DNA from: Phyllobacterium bourgognense
GTDB lineage: Bacteria; Pseudomonadota; Alphaproteobacteria; Rhizobiales; Rhizobiaceae
Direction: 5' to 3'
DNA length: 64,000 nucleotides
Assembly (NCBI RefSeq): GCF_003337575.1
Contig: NZ_QPJM01000002.1
Location: 186,001-250,000 of the forward strand
Shown: positions 44,556-53,609 of the stretch, one piece after another
Layout of the letters: the number at the start of each line of letters is the position of its first letter
Numbering within the stretch: position 1 is the stretch's first letter
The notes under the pieces: model-generated
What the model was told of the DNA's origin: nothing
The model's database searches: none
The model's input: the letters and a program-made list of their open reading frames with translations, nothing else
Program-made: the position numbers and the translations under genes

Positions 44556-45461
44556 ATGCATCCAGCGTATTCGATTATTGTTTTCACGACGCTGTCAGGT
44601 CTGGGCTACGGACTTGCGGTCGTGCTGGGGCTCGGATTTCTGGATCCATCGCTGCTAATGACCAAGCTTGCCTATTTGACTTCGCTGGCACTGATCAGCA
44701 TTGGACTGGCAGCCTCACTCCTGCATCTCGGCAACGCGCAACGTACATGGCGGGCCTTGAGCCAATGGCGCTCCAGCTGGTTGTCACGCGAGGGTGTGAT
44801 GGCAATCGCCACGTTTGTCCCCCTGACGCTGAGTGCGACGCTCGCGATTTTCGCCGACAGACATGATGTGATTTTGGGGTTTATCACTGTGTTTGGTGCG
44901 TTGGTGACCGTCTATTGCACGTCGATGATCTATGCCTCGCTCAAGACAGTGAACTCGTGGCATACGAAACTGACACCACTGTGCTTCCTGTTGTTTTCGC
45001 TAGCCGGCGGGTTCTTGTTCGCAAGCGCCTTCCTAGGTGGAAATGGGTTGGTCGCGGAATTGCTGGCGCTTCTATTCGTCCTCCTGGCGTTGGTCACCAA
45101 GATGGTTTGGCGCAATCGGGCCACTACGCTCTTACCCATTTCGACGCCGGAAACGGCAACCGGTCTTGGCTTCATCGGCAAGGTCCGGCTGTTTGAGCGC
45201 CCGCACGCGCTCGACAATTATTTGACGCGAGAAATGGGCTTTCGCGTTGCCCGTAAACACGCCGCAAAGCTGTGGGTGATCGCCTTCGTTTTTGGTGTGG
45301 TCCTGCCTATTCTGGCGCTTTTGCTGGCTCTGGCGATTGGCGGCGGGCCGGCCGCGCAGATTGCGCTTGTTCTCGGCGTCGTAGCATATGCGCTGGGGAT
45401 TTTTGTCGAGCGCTGGTTGTTTTTCGCCGAAGCCAAACATGCAGTGATGAATTACTACTAA
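44556..45461 (+). CDS. soeC: DmsC-type membrane anchor, probable SoeC
   Basis: The 301-residue protein has about eight membrane segments and matches the DmsC anchor family used by SoeABC ('HPAYSIIVFTTLSGLGYGLAV' at the start, 'LGNAQRTWRALSQWRSSWLSREG' after the second segment, 'YASLKTVNSWHTKLTPLCF' in the middle). It should hold the complex on the inner face of the membrane and reduce quinone. It starts 3 bases after soeB and its 3' end overlaps the convergent lpxXL gene by 4 bases. Confidence 0.85.
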   Translation: MHPAYSIIVFTTLSGLGYGLAVVLGLGFLDPSLLMTKLAYLTSLALISIGLAASLLHLGNAQRTWRALSQWRSSWLSREGVMAIATFVPLTLSATLAIFADRHDVILGFITVFGALVTVYCTSMIYASLKTVNSWHTKLTPLCFLLFSLAGGFLFASAFLGGNGLVAELLALLFVLLALVTKMVWRNRATTLLPISTPETATGLGFIGKVRLFERPHALDNYLTREMGFRVARKHAAKLWVIAFVFGVVLPILALLLALAIGGGPAAQIALVLGVVAYALGIFVERWLFFAEAKHAVMNYY

Positions 45462-46390
45462 TTGTTCCAGCGCTTGTGGAACCACATCCACTGGCCGGGG
45501 TATTCTCGCACCCAAGTCTCGACCTTGTCGTTCAGAGCCTGGACAGTTGCGGCGAGGTCCACAGCTCCTTTGTCATCGCGCGGTATGGTCATCTTCTCTT
45601 CTAGCTCCAGCCGAAACCGGCCACCGGGCAGACGCACACAGCGCGCCGGATAGACATCGCACTCGTATTGCCTCACGAGTTTCGCGAGAAGTGGATTGGT
45701 TTTGCAAGGGCGGTTGAAGAACGTCGAAGGGATGCCGCGTTTGAATTTTTGATCGACCAGCATGCCGACATTGCCATTGTTGTTGAGCACAGTGGCGAGC
45801 GACCAAGCTGCGCCGGCCTTCGATGGGACGAGATGCCCCATGTTGGTGCGGCGCGCCCCAAGGATCTTCTTGGCAACGTAGGGGTTGTTCGGTGGGCGAA
45901 AGAGGGCCGTGACATTCAGGTCGAATGTCGCCGCGCAGATCGGCAATAGCTCGAAATTGCCCGTATGACCTGTGAAAAATATGTGCGGACGATCCTTCTC
46001 GTCGCGAATGCGCTCGAAGATCTCCCGGCCCTGAACCTCGACCAGTCCGGGCGTGTCGCTGTGCGGATCGAAATCGAAGATCGCATCCAGGAAAACATAT
46101 TCGGCCGTGAGCCGTGCCATGTTGCCCCACATATCACGCGCAATCTGCTGTAGTTCCTCTTCGGGTTTCTCCGGGTAGGCTTTGTGCAGGTTGGTCATCG
46201 CAATGCGATGGCGGCCCATCAGGGGACCAATTCTACGTGCTGCGGCATCAGTAAAATCCATAGCCGCCTTCGCAGGCAGCATACGGAGCAATTTGAGGAT
46301 ACCGAAAATGACAAATGCCGACAGCCAGTAGTTGAATTTCTTCAACCGCTGGCTCCAGCGGAATAGCGCTAGCTTTGTATCGAGCTTCAT
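45458..46390 (-). CDS. lpxXL: Lipid A C28 very-long-chain acyltransferase
   Basis: The 310-residue enzyme is of the LpxL/HtrB late acyltransferase family, with the catalytic HX4E motif in 'FTGHTGNFELLP' near 145, 'ALFRPPNNPYVAKKIL' and 'VGMLVDQKFKRGIPSTFFNRP' further on. A hydrophobic N-terminal segment (about 20-45) anchors it to the inner membrane. Its place at the end of the acpXL locus marks it as LpxXL, which moves the 27-hydroxy-octacosanoyl chain from AcpXL to lipid A. It lies 6 bases after the dehydrogenase gene. Confidence 0.92.
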   Translation of the reverse strand: MKLDTKLALFRWSQRLKKFNYWLSAFVIFGILKLLRMLPAKAAMDFTDAAARRIGPLMGRHRIAMTNLHKAYPEKPEEELQQIARDMWGNMARLTAEYVFLDAIFDFDPHSDTPGLVEVQGREIFERIRDEKDRPHIFFTGHTGNFELLPICAATFDLNVTALFRPPNNPYVAKKILGARRTNMGHLVPSKAGAAWSLATVLNNNGNVGMLVDQKFKRGIPSTFFNRPCKTNPLLAKLVRQYECDVYPARCVRLPGGRFRLELEEKMTIPRDDKGAVDLAATVQALNDKVETWVREYPGQWMWFHKRWNN

Positions 46391-46396
46391 TCTGGA

Positions 46397-47425
46397 TCAG
46401 TTTACGCGCAGGATGATCTTACCGAAGACGTCCCGGCCCTCCATCCGCTTCAATGCCGTATCGATGTCATCGAAGCCGACTTCGGTGTCGATGACTGGAT
46501 GGACAAGGCCGCGCGCCATCTTCTGCATGGCGTCCGCCATGTTTTCCATGCGGCACCCGAATGAGCCGAGCAGCTTCAATTGCTGCTGAAACAGCATCAT
46601 CAGGTTCATGCTGGTTGAAACTCCGGAGGTCGAACCGCAGGTGACCAGCCGGCCACCGCGGCGCAACGACAGCATGGAACCCGCCCACGTATCGGCCCCG
46701 ACATGCTCGAAGACCACATCAACGCCCTTCTTCTTTGTCAACTTGCGCACGACTCCCTCGAAGCGGTCCTCGCGGTAATTGATGACGTGATCTGCGCCCA
46801 GCGCCTTGGCCTTCTCAATCTTGTTATCCGAGCCTACGGTCGTAATGACAACACAGCCCATCTTCTTGGCAAGCTGGATTGCCGCCGAGCCAATACCAGA
46901 ACCGCCGGCATGGACAAGGATCGTTTCGCCCGGTTCGAGCTTGGCATTGTCAAAAAGCATGTGCTCGACTGTTCCGAACGTGACGGGAGCGACGGCCGCG
47001 CCGATTTCATCGACGCCGGGAGGAGCCGGGACAAGCAAACGGGCCTTGAGGTTGACTTTCTCCTGGGCGAAACCATCGAGATGGAAGCCATGCACACCGG
47101 AGACATGTTCGCAAAGATTGTCACGACCTTCACGGCAGGGACGGCACAATCCGCACGTCTGCGCACCATAGATCGAGACGAGCTGGCCGGGCAACAGGCT
47201 GCCGACGCCCGCGCCGATCGCATCGACAACGCCCGAAGCTTCAGCGCCGATCGTCAACGGCATCTTGCGCTTGGCAAAAGCCATGCCGCGCCAGCCCCAG
47301 ACATCAATGTGATTGAGTGCAACAGCTTTGATGCTGACGGTGACCTCACCGGGACCGGGTGCAGGCGGGGGCGCAACATCGACGATCTCGAGCTTGCGGT
47401 CTTCAATCAATTGTAGTGCACGCAT
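46397..47425 (-). CDS. adh2XL: Zinc-type alcohol dehydrogenase/quinone reductase-like enzyme of the VLCFA locus
   Basis: The 342-residue medium-chain dehydrogenase has the GroES-like domain ('LTIGAEASGVVDAIGAGVGSL', 'YGAQTCGLCRPCREGRDNLCEH' with structural-zinc cysteines) and an NAD(P) domain ('ILVHAGGSGIGSAAIQLAKKMG'). In rhizobia the homologue (adh2XL) belongs to the C28 fatty acid locus, probably as the enoyl-ACP reducing step, though direct proof is limited. The ATG at 47425 has an AAGGA site; the open frame to 47482 would overlap fabF1XL. Confidence 0.87.
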   Translation of the reverse strand: MRALQLIEDRKLEIVDVAPPPAPGPGEVTVSIKAVALNHIDVWGWRGMAFAKRKMPLTIGAEASGVVDAIGAGVGSLLPGQLVSIYGAQTCGLCRPCREGRDNLCEHVSGVHGFHLDGFAQEKVNLKARLLVPAPPGVDEIGAAVAPVTFGTVEHMLFDNAKLEPGETILVHAGGSGIGSAAIQLAKKMGCVVITTVGSDNKIEKAKALGADHVINYREDRFEGVVRKLTKKKGVDVVFEHVGADTWAGSMLSLRRGGRLVTCGSTSGVSTSMNLMMLFQQQLKLLGSFGCRMENMADAMQKMARGLVHPVIDTEVGFDDIDTALKRMEGRDVFGKIILRVN

Positions 47426-47451
47426 ATCCGTTTCCTTATTCAGGCCACGGA

Positions 47452-48729
47452 TTAGTTCGGTTCTGCCGTCATGACAAGACACGTATTTTGTCCGCCGAAG
47501 CCGAATGAGCTGGAAAGCACCGACGAGACGCTTGCTTCGCGCTTAACGTTGGGGACGACATCCATGACAATTGCCGGATCAGGATTGTCATAGTTGATCG
47601 TTGGCGGGATCGTACCGGTCTGAATGGTCAGTACAGAGAATACGGCTTCGATCGCGCCGGCAGCCGTCAAGGTATGGCCGATCATCGACTTGTTAGACGA
47701 CACCGGCAACGACGAAATGCGGTCGCCGAAAACGGTCGACAACGCCAGATATTCCATCTTGTCATTTTCTGGCGTCGACGTTCCATGGGCGTTGATGTAG
47801 TCGATTGCGCCTTCTTCAATACCTGCATCTTCAAGGGACGCGCGCACCGCACCAATGGCGGGCGAACCGTCGGGCTTCGAACGGGTACGATGGAAGTCAT
47901 CGGCCTTTTCGCCGCAACCACGCATGATGCCAAGAACATTTGCACCGCGTGCGACGGCCGATTCGAGCGATTCCATCACCATAGCGCCGGAGCCTTCTGC
48001 CATGACAAACCCATCTCGATCTTTCGAGAAGGGTTTTGCGGCCTTATGGGCCGGTTCGTTATGTGTGGAAAGCGCAGAGAGCAGCGAAAACCGGATCAGT
48101 GCCTCGGCGGAAACCGAACCATCGGTGCCGATCGACAGCACCCTGTCGCTTTCGCCGCGACGGATAGCTTCTACGCCCAACTGAATGGCAGTCGCACCAG
48201 AAGCACAGGCTGTGGACAAAGTGATCGGTAAACCACGCGTGCCGAACTTATCGGCCAGAACCTCAGCGATATAGCCGAATTCCGCTGTGTTGAACATGTC
48301 TTCCTGCGGACCGCGGCGGCATGCGGCGAGCAGCAAATCATAGCCAGGTTCGCCCTCAGACTTGACCAACGCGTCCAAGGCAAAGCGATTGCGCCATTCG
48401 AGCTCAACCGGCGGGGCAGCCAGGAATAGCGGGCCGCCGAAGTCATCAACTGGAAAACCAGCTTGCGCTACAGCTTCTTCCGCTGCAAGCGAAGCCAGCT
48501 TCTGCGACAGTGCCGAAGCGCCTTTGGTGCTTTCTTCAAGAAAATCGACAGTCCCGGCGATCTGCGTTCGAAGATTGTCCAGGGCGAACCGCGTAATCGT
48601 GTGGATACCGGACGTGCCGGAAGTCAGCGCAGCCCAGTTCTCTTCCTTACCTTGCCCGAGGGATGAGACAACGCCTAGGCCGGTTATGGCGACAAGGGGG
48701 CGGCCGAGATGATCAGTGTATTTGGACAT
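47452..48729 (-). CDS. fabF1XL: Beta-ketoacyl-ACP synthase of the VLCFA locus (catalytic partner)
   Basis: The 425-residue KAS II-type enzyme retains all catalytic residues: C175 ('STACASGAT'), H315 ('NAHGTSTPEND'), K347 and H352 ('SNKSMIGHTLTAAG'). It condenses malonyl units with the growing chain on AcpXL. It follows fabF2XL by 11 bases. The pairing of an intact KAS with a neighbour that has lost these residues resembles KS-alpha and chain-length factor of type II polyketide synthases. Confidence 0.92.
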   Translation of the reverse strand: MSKYTDHLGRPLVAITGLGVVSSLGQGKEENWAALTSGTSGIHTITRFALDNLRTQIAGTVDFLEESTKGASALSQKLASLAAEEAVAQAGFPVDDFGGPLFLAAPPVELEWRNRFALDALVKSEGEPGYDLLLAACRRGPQEDMFNTAEFGYIAEVLADKFGTRGLPITLSTACASGATAIQLGVEAIRRGESDRVLSIGTDGSVSAEALIRFSLLSALSTHNEPAHKAAKPFSKDRDGFVMAEGSGAMVMESLESAVARGANVLGIMRGCGEKADDFHRTRSKPDGSPAIGAVRASLEDAGIEEGAIDYINAHGTSTPENDKMEYLALSTVFGDRISSLPVSSNKSMIGHTLTAAGAIEAVFSVLTIQTGTIPPTINYDNPDPAIVMDVVPNVKREASVSSVLSSSFGFGGQNTCLVMTAEPN

Positions 48730-48740
48730 GGAAATATCCC

Positions 48741-49925
48741 TTAAACTTTGACCAGGCGGGCAACGCCTTCGCTGCGAGTCCCGCCAATGGACGTTGCGAG
48801 CGCGGTATTGACACTGGACGGTCCGGCTTTCTCATTCTTCGCGTCCACAGGCGGGAACGCAGATCCATTGAAGACGCTTAGTGCAGCCAGAGCAACAACC
48901 AGTGGGAATTGTGCTTCGCGCAGATGGCCGAGTTTGCCCGCGACGCCGCGCACCGCCGAACTCGAGAATGTATCGAACGCCGCTTTCTCTACCGCGGTTA
49001 CGTGTTTAGCCCCGCTGGCGCCCGAAATGATCAGATCTGCTGCTTTGTCTGCACTGGCCGCACCGATCAGCTTGGCTACGGTTTGGGTTAAATCATCGCG
49101 GCTGCGTCGAATTTGCGCGCTGTAGATCCCATCGATAGCAGCATACACTCGCGCACCGCGTTTTTGTGCGTGTTCCGCACTTTCCAGAACCAGGAACGCA
49201 CCGCCAGATCCGGTAACGATCCCGCCTCCCTCGCTGTCTTCTCGTTGCCAAAGCGGCGCCCAACCGTCACGCTTGAGCATCCCGTTTAATTCGTAGCCCA
49301 ACAACATGTCTGGATGCTGGGAATTGTACGAACCACCAACAAGCGCATGTGTACTCTGTCCGGAGCGAATGCGAGCTACAGCTGTATCGATTGCCGAGAT
49401 ACCCGACCCTTCTTCACCCATGAATGTACGCGAAGAGCCGGTAACTTTATGAACAATAGAGATATTTCCAGCAAGCAGGTTCGAAAGCTGTGCCAGAAAC
49501 AAGGTTGGGCGCAGCTCGGTCGTGAGCTTCTCGTTTAGCATCGTTCCGATATCATTGCGTACACGCGCTTCGGCAAGGATTTGCGTGTCTACCGAGACGT
49601 CGCGTTCTCCACCGCCTGCCGCCACCACCATATCCATACTAGCACAAAGCGACTCGTCGTCTTTTATGCCTGCATCCTGCAGCGCGAGGCCAGCTGTGTA
49701 GGTCCCTATACGCTGCCACGTCTCCATCTGCCGCTGGTCGCCGCGCTTCGGTATCTGGTTGTTCCAGTCGACTTCGACGAGCGGATGAACGGCATACGGC
49801 TTGAATGTTTCGCTGTCGATGCGAGGTTCGAGCCCATCATTGAACGCTTTCCAATGGGCGTCGACGCCTTCGCCAAGTGATGAAATCAGTCCGATACCAG
49901 TAATAACGACGGTGTTGTTCTGCAT
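48741..49925 (-). CDS. fabF2XL: Ketosynthase-like protein lacking the catalytic Cys (chain-length-factor-like)
   Basis: The 394-residue protein has the thiolase-like KAS fold (N-terminal 'VVITGIGLISSLGEGVDAHW') but aligns Glu172 ('FMGEEGSGISAID') with the catalytic Cys of its neighbour (C175, 'TACASGATAIQ'). The 'NAHGTST' His motif is also missing; the equivalent stretch reads 'LIISGASGAKHVTAV'. The second His survives ('GKLGHLREAQ'). It is therefore unlikely to condense by itself and may form a heterodimer with FabF1XL to set chain length. It lies 45 bases after acpXL, where fabZXL would normally come between. Confidence 0.88.
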   Translation of the reverse strand: MQNNTVVITGIGLISSLGEGVDAHWKAFNDGLEPRIDSETFKPYAVHPLVEVDWNNQIPKRGDQRQMETWQRIGTYTAGLALQDAGIKDDESLCASMDMVVAAGGGERDVSVDTQILAEARVRNDIGTMLNEKLTTELRPTLFLAQLSNLLAGNISIVHKVTGSSRTFMGEEGSGISAIDTAVARIRSGQSTHALVGGSYNSQHPDMLLGYELNGMLKRDGWAPLWQREDSEGGGIVTGSGGAFLVLESAEHAQKRGARVYAAIDGIYSAQIRRSRDDLTQTVAKLIGAASADKAADLIISGASGAKHVTAVEKAAFDTFSSSAVRGVAGKLGHLREAQFPLVVALAALSVFNGSAFPPVDAKNEKAGPSSVNTALATSIGGTRSEGVARLVKV

Positions 49926-49970
49926 TGTCTCGCAACACCGTTTGTACGGTGTACCCGGTTAGCTGGGAAA

Positions 49971-50252
49971 TCAGGCCTTCTTGGCGGCGACGAGTTCGTC
50001 GATCTTGGCGCACAGGTTTTTCAACACGAAATATTCTTCGGTCGGAACCTTGCCGTCATTGACTTCCTGCGTCCACTGTTCAAGCGGGATCTTGATACCG
50101 AAGGCCTTGTCGATCGCAAAAACGATATCGAGGAAATCAAGGCTATCGATGCCCAGATCGTCAATTGTGTGACTTTCCGGCGTAATGGAGTCGCGATCGA
50201 TCTCGCTGGTTTCGGCAATGATGTCGGCGACCTTGTCGAATGTATCGGACAA
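49971..50252 (-). CDS. acpXL: Acyl carrier protein for very-long-chain fatty acids
   Basis: The 93-residue acidic carrier protein has the phosphopantetheine Ser at position 37 in '[21 protein letters not shown]'. The later '[28 protein letters not shown]' is characteristic of AcpXL and absent from ordinary AcpP. It carries the 27-hydroxy-octacosanoyl chain made for lipid A. It is the first gene of the leftward run acpXL, fabF2XL, fabF1XL, adh2XL, lpxXL. Confidence 0.95.
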   Translation of the reverse strand: MSDTFDKVADIIAETSEIDRDSITPESHTIDDLGIDSLDFLDIVFAIDKAFGIKIPLEQWTQEVNDGKVPTEEYFVLKNLCAKIDELVAAKKA

Positions 50253-50358
50253 TTGATTTTCCTTTGCTTATCGTGCCTCAGGCAAGGGCACTGATGTAGA
50301 ATGAAGCCGGTATCTAGCGTTTTTCATGCCTCAGGGAAAGACCAAAGCTGCGCTGTGA

Positions 50359-50946
50359 TTAGTCGAATATGATTCTTCCTGCGATATGGAGGTTTTCACC
50401 GTCCTCTGCTTTGGAAACAACGACCGCCTCTGTCGGACGCGGTGTAACGCCGGTCAGAGCGATGATATTGGCGCGATCAGTCATCATTACCAGGTTACCC
50501 AAGCCCTTGAATGCAACGATCGTCGCACGCATCTGTTCGATCTGTGCTTGTTTGGCAGCTTCGTTCCCAGGCAATGGATCGAGCGGCCTAAAGATTTCGG
50601 CGGTGATTGATCCGAACGACAGCCGTGCGGTTTCCCGTGCATTGCAGGTAGAACTTGTGAGAACTTTGTCGATTCGCACCCCGCGTGCGGCAAAACGGGC
50701 TCCAAGTTTTTGCGCCAGCTGCCGTCCTCGGTCGGAAAGCGTTTGCGTGACCGAACAATCGGCCGAGCTGTCGACGGTTGGGCTCAAGGTTCCGGAAGCA
50801 TCGGCGCCCTGAATGAGAATTGTGTATCCGCCGCGCTGTACTCTTGCCCAGGCAGCATCTGTCGCATATGCGTGCGATACGACGAAAACCAAACTGAACA
50901 GCGCATACATAGAAATGGCCCAGGGGCGGAATTGCTTCAACATCAT
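50359..50946 (-). CDS. Exported histidine-phosphatase-like protein with degenerate active site
   Basis: The 195-residue protein has a signal peptide (about residues 1-28, ending 'SHAYA'). The fold pattern of the histidine phosphatase family is visible ('TLSDRGRQLAQKLGARFAARGVRIDKVLTSSTCNARETA'), given here in two halves: the helix and the 'SSTCNARETA' loop with its Arg. However the catalytic 'RHG' motif is replaced by 'IQGAD', and the second His by Asp in 'MMTDRANI'. It is therefore probably not an active phosphatase and may bind phosphate or act structurally in the periplasm. It lies 106 bases upstream of acpXL on the same strand. Confidence 0.7.
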   Translation of the reverse strand: MMLKQFRPWAISMYALFSLVFVVSHAYATDAAWARVQRGGYTILIQGADASGTLSPTVDSSADCSVTQTLSDRGRQLAQKLGARFAARGVRIDKVLTSSTCNARETARLSFGSITAEIFRPLDPLPGNEAAKQAQIEQMRATIVAFKGLGNLVMMTDRANIIALTGVTPRPTEAVVVSKAEDGENLHIAGRIIFD

Positions 50947-51045
50947 TCTCCTTAGCAGTCGAGATGGGGATTTGCTGAGGAAAAATAAAGCCAGACAACC
51001 AGAACGTCTTGCACCGCCGGATTTGCCGGCCTATTGCGGAACGCG

Positions 51046-52002
51046 ATGGGTCTCATTCAAACAATCATCGTCGTTTTTGGTGTGATTGCCATCGCCTATG
51101 CAGCGGCGCATTTCAAGTTGCTGGATGAGCGAGTGGGCGATGGACTGTCTGATTTTGTCTTCGTGATCGCCGCACCTTTGCTACTGTTCAGGACAATGGT
51201 GACTGCTGATTTCCATGGCACAGCGCCTTGGTCGTTGTGGACCGCCTATTTTATTGGTGTGATCGTCGCTTGGGCGGCATCGGATCTGGCTATCAAGCTG
51301 TTCTTTGGGCGAGACAATCGCGCCGGCGTTGTGGCCGGCGTCTCTGGAGCATTTTCCAATCTCGTTTTTCTTGGCATGCCGCTCATGCTTGGGGTCTTCG
51401 GCCAGAATGGCTTTGCGATCCTGTCTTTGATCGTCGCCGTCCATATGCCTGTCATGATGGCCGCCTCGATTACGCTGCACGAATTGGCCATGAGAAGGGA
51501 CGGCGTGTTCAAGGGCGAGAGTCATTGGGTCGCGGTGATCGGATCGTTCTTCAACAGCCTGCTGCGCAACCCGTTTGTGCTGGGCATCCTCGCCGGCTGG
51601 CTGTGGCGCCTGCTGGGCTTGCGAATGCCGGACGCAGCCGACGCGTTGATCGAAACCTTGGGTGGAGTGGCAGGGCCCGTCGCGCTGTTCGCCATGGGCA
51701 TGGGTCTGAAAAAGTTCGGCGTTTCTGGAAATATAGTAGCAGCGGTGCTCATGTCTGGTATCAAACTTGTCCTTATGCCTGCCGTGGTGCTTGGCGCCGC
51801 GTGGTTGATCGGTTTACCACCATTTACCGCGAAAATCGCGGTGGTTGCCGCCGCGCTGCCGGCTGGCGTCAATTCCTACTTGATTGCCACACGCTTTGGC
51901 ACGGGTCAGGCACTCGCCTCCAATTCCATGGTGATGGCGACTGCTCTTTCGGCGCTGACACTGACGTTCTGGGTTTACGTCGCCACGCAGATATTTGGTT
52001 GA
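51046..52002 (+). CDS. AEC family transporter (auxin efflux carrier type)
   Basis: The 318-residue membrane protein has about ten hydrophobic segments in two repeats of five. 'AGVSGAFSNLVFLGMPLMLGVFG' in the first half and 'AALPAGVNSYLIATRFGTGQALASN' in the second are AEC signatures. Members export organic acids such as malate or malonate, or other anions; the substrate here is unknown. The ATG at 51046 is preferred over a TTG at 51034. It diverges from the phosphatase-like gene. Confidence 0.87.
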   Translation: MGLIQTIIVVFGVIAIAYAAAHFKLLDERVGDGLSDFVFVIAAPLLLFRTMVTADFHGTAPWSLWTAYFIGVIVAWAASDLAIKLFFGRDNRAGVVAGVSGAFSNLVFLGMPLMLGVFGQNGFAILSLIVAVHMPVMMAASITLHELAMRRDGVFKGESHWVAVIGSFFNSLLRNPFVLGILAGWLWRLLGLRMPDAADALIETLGGVAGPVALFAMGMGLKKFGVSGNIVAAVLMSGIKLVLMPAVVLGAAWLIGLPPFTAKIAVVAAALPAGVNSYLIATRFGTGQALASNSMVMATALSALTLTFWVYVATQIFG

Positions 52003-52143
52003 CGGAACCCCGTTGCAGCTTTTGCCAAAAAGGAGCAGGGTAGTCGCACGCCTCGACCAAGGCAGACATTGCCATGCGCAGTGCAGGGTTTATTTTTCAC
52101 GGAACTCACGAACAACAATAACCCTTCGAACACAGGGAGAAAC

Positions 52144-53604
52144 ATGATGTTGCAGAAATCCAGCCAGTTCATGAAGCAAGCAAACCTCATCGACGGTGAG
52201 TGGGTGGCGGCAGATTCGGGCAAGACAATCGACGTCATCAACCCTGCTACCGGCCTGAAGATCGGTACCGTTCCAAATTCGGGCAGGGCCGAGACACAAC
52301 GTGCCATTGATGCCGCGGCAAAAGCCTTCAAGACATGGCGCAAGACATCCGTGCTGGAACGCTCGAAACTGATGCGCAAGCTGCACGATGCCATTTTGGA
52401 CAATCAAGATGCGCTCGCTGAATTGCTGACACTGGAACAGGGTAAATCCCTCGCGGAATCCAAAGGCGAGATCGGCATGTCCGCCGCTTATATCCTTTGG
52501 TATGCGGAGGAAGCTCGCCGTACCTATGGCGATGTTGTCCCTTCCCCTTGGGCCGATCGCAGAATTCTGGTCACGAAAGAGCCTGTGGGGGTCATCGCTG
52601 CAATAACTCCCTGGAATTTCCCTTCTTCAATGCTTGCGCGCAAGATCGGCCCGGCGCTGGCGGCCGGTTGCACGGCGGTGGTCAAGCCCGCAACACAGAC
52701 GCCTTATTCAGGGCTGGTCTGGGGTTCGCTTTGCGAAGAGGTCGGCATTCCGAAGGGCGTCGTGAACATCTTGACCGGGTCTGCGACCGAAATTGGCGGG
52801 GAGATTACAAGCAATGAGCTTGTTCGCAAGATCACCTTCACTGGATCGACGGAAATCGGCAAGATACTGATCAAGCAAGCTGCGGACACGGTCAAGAAGG
52901 TCTCCATGGAGCTTGGAGGCAACGCGCCGTTCATCGTTTTCGATGATGCCGATGTCGATCGGGCGGTGGACGGAGCGATCATCGCGAAGTTCCGCAATTC
53001 GGGTCAGACTTGCGTCTGCACCAACCGTTTTCTGGTACAGGCCGCCATCTATGACACATTCGTCGAGAAGTTTGCCGCCGCTACCCAGAAGCTCAAGATC
53101 GGAAATGGTCTGGAAGAAGGGACGCAGCAGGGGCCATTGATCGATGACAAGGCTGTCGCCAAGGTCGAGGAATTCATTGCGGATGCCACGCACAAGGGCG
53201 GTAAGGTCATCACGGGCGGAAAACGTCATGCGCTTGGTGGCAGTTTCTTTGAGCCCACTGTGATCGCGGACGCCACGCCGGAAATGCTCTTCACCAAGGA
53301 GGAAATCTTTGGGCCGGTAGCGCCGGTCTACAAGTTTCAAACCGAGCAGGAAGCAATCGACCTCGCGAACGATACGCAATTCGGTCTCGCCAGTTACTTC
53401 TACACACAGGATCTTGGGCGGGTGTTCCGCGTCTCGGAAGGGCTGAAATACGGTCTGATTGGCGTCAACGAGGGCATGATTACCACGGTGGAAGCCCCTT
53501 TCGGCGGCTTGAAGGAATCCGGCCTCGGCAAGGAAGGCGGACACCAGGGTATCGAAGATTATCTCGACACGAAATATGTCTGCGTTGGCGGCTTGGGGTT
53601 GTAG
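52144..53604 (+). CDS. gabD: Succinate-semialdehyde dehydrogenase [NADP+]
   Basis: The 486-residue aldehyde dehydrogenase has E256 ('MELGGNAPFIVF') and the nucleophile C290 ('NSGQTCVCTNRF'), the second Cys two residues later being typical of GabD, where it forms a redox-controlled disulfide. The NAD(P) region is 'PWNFPSSMLARKIGPALAAGC'. It oxidises succinate semialdehyde from GABA to succinate. The ATG at 52144 follows an AGGGAG site; the frame extends upstream to 52069 without a site. galM follows after 5 bases. Confidence 0.9.
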   Translation: MMLQKSSQFMKQANLIDGEWVAADSGKTIDVINPATGLKIGTVPNSGRAETQRAIDAAAKAFKTWRKTSVLERSKLMRKLHDAILDNQDALAELLTLEQGKSLAESKGEIGMSAAYILWYAEEARRTYGDVVPSPWADRRILVTKEPVGVIAAITPWNFPSSMLARKIGPALAAGCTAVVKPATQTPYSGLVWGSLCEEVGIPKGVVNILTGSATEIGGEITSNELVRKITFTGSTEIGKILIKQAADTVKKVSMELGGNAPFIVFDDADVDRAVDGAIIAKFRNSGQTCVCTNRFLVQAAIYDTFVEKFAAATQKLKIGNGLEEGTQQGPLIDDKAVAKVEEFIADATHKGGKVITGGKRHALGGSFFEPTVIADATPEMLFTKEEIFGPVAPVYKFQTEQEAIDLANDTQFGLASYFYTQDLGRVFRVSEGLKYGLIGVNEGMITTVEAPFGGLKESGLGKEGGHQGIEDYLDTKYVCVGGLGL

Positions 53605-53609
53605 AATAA

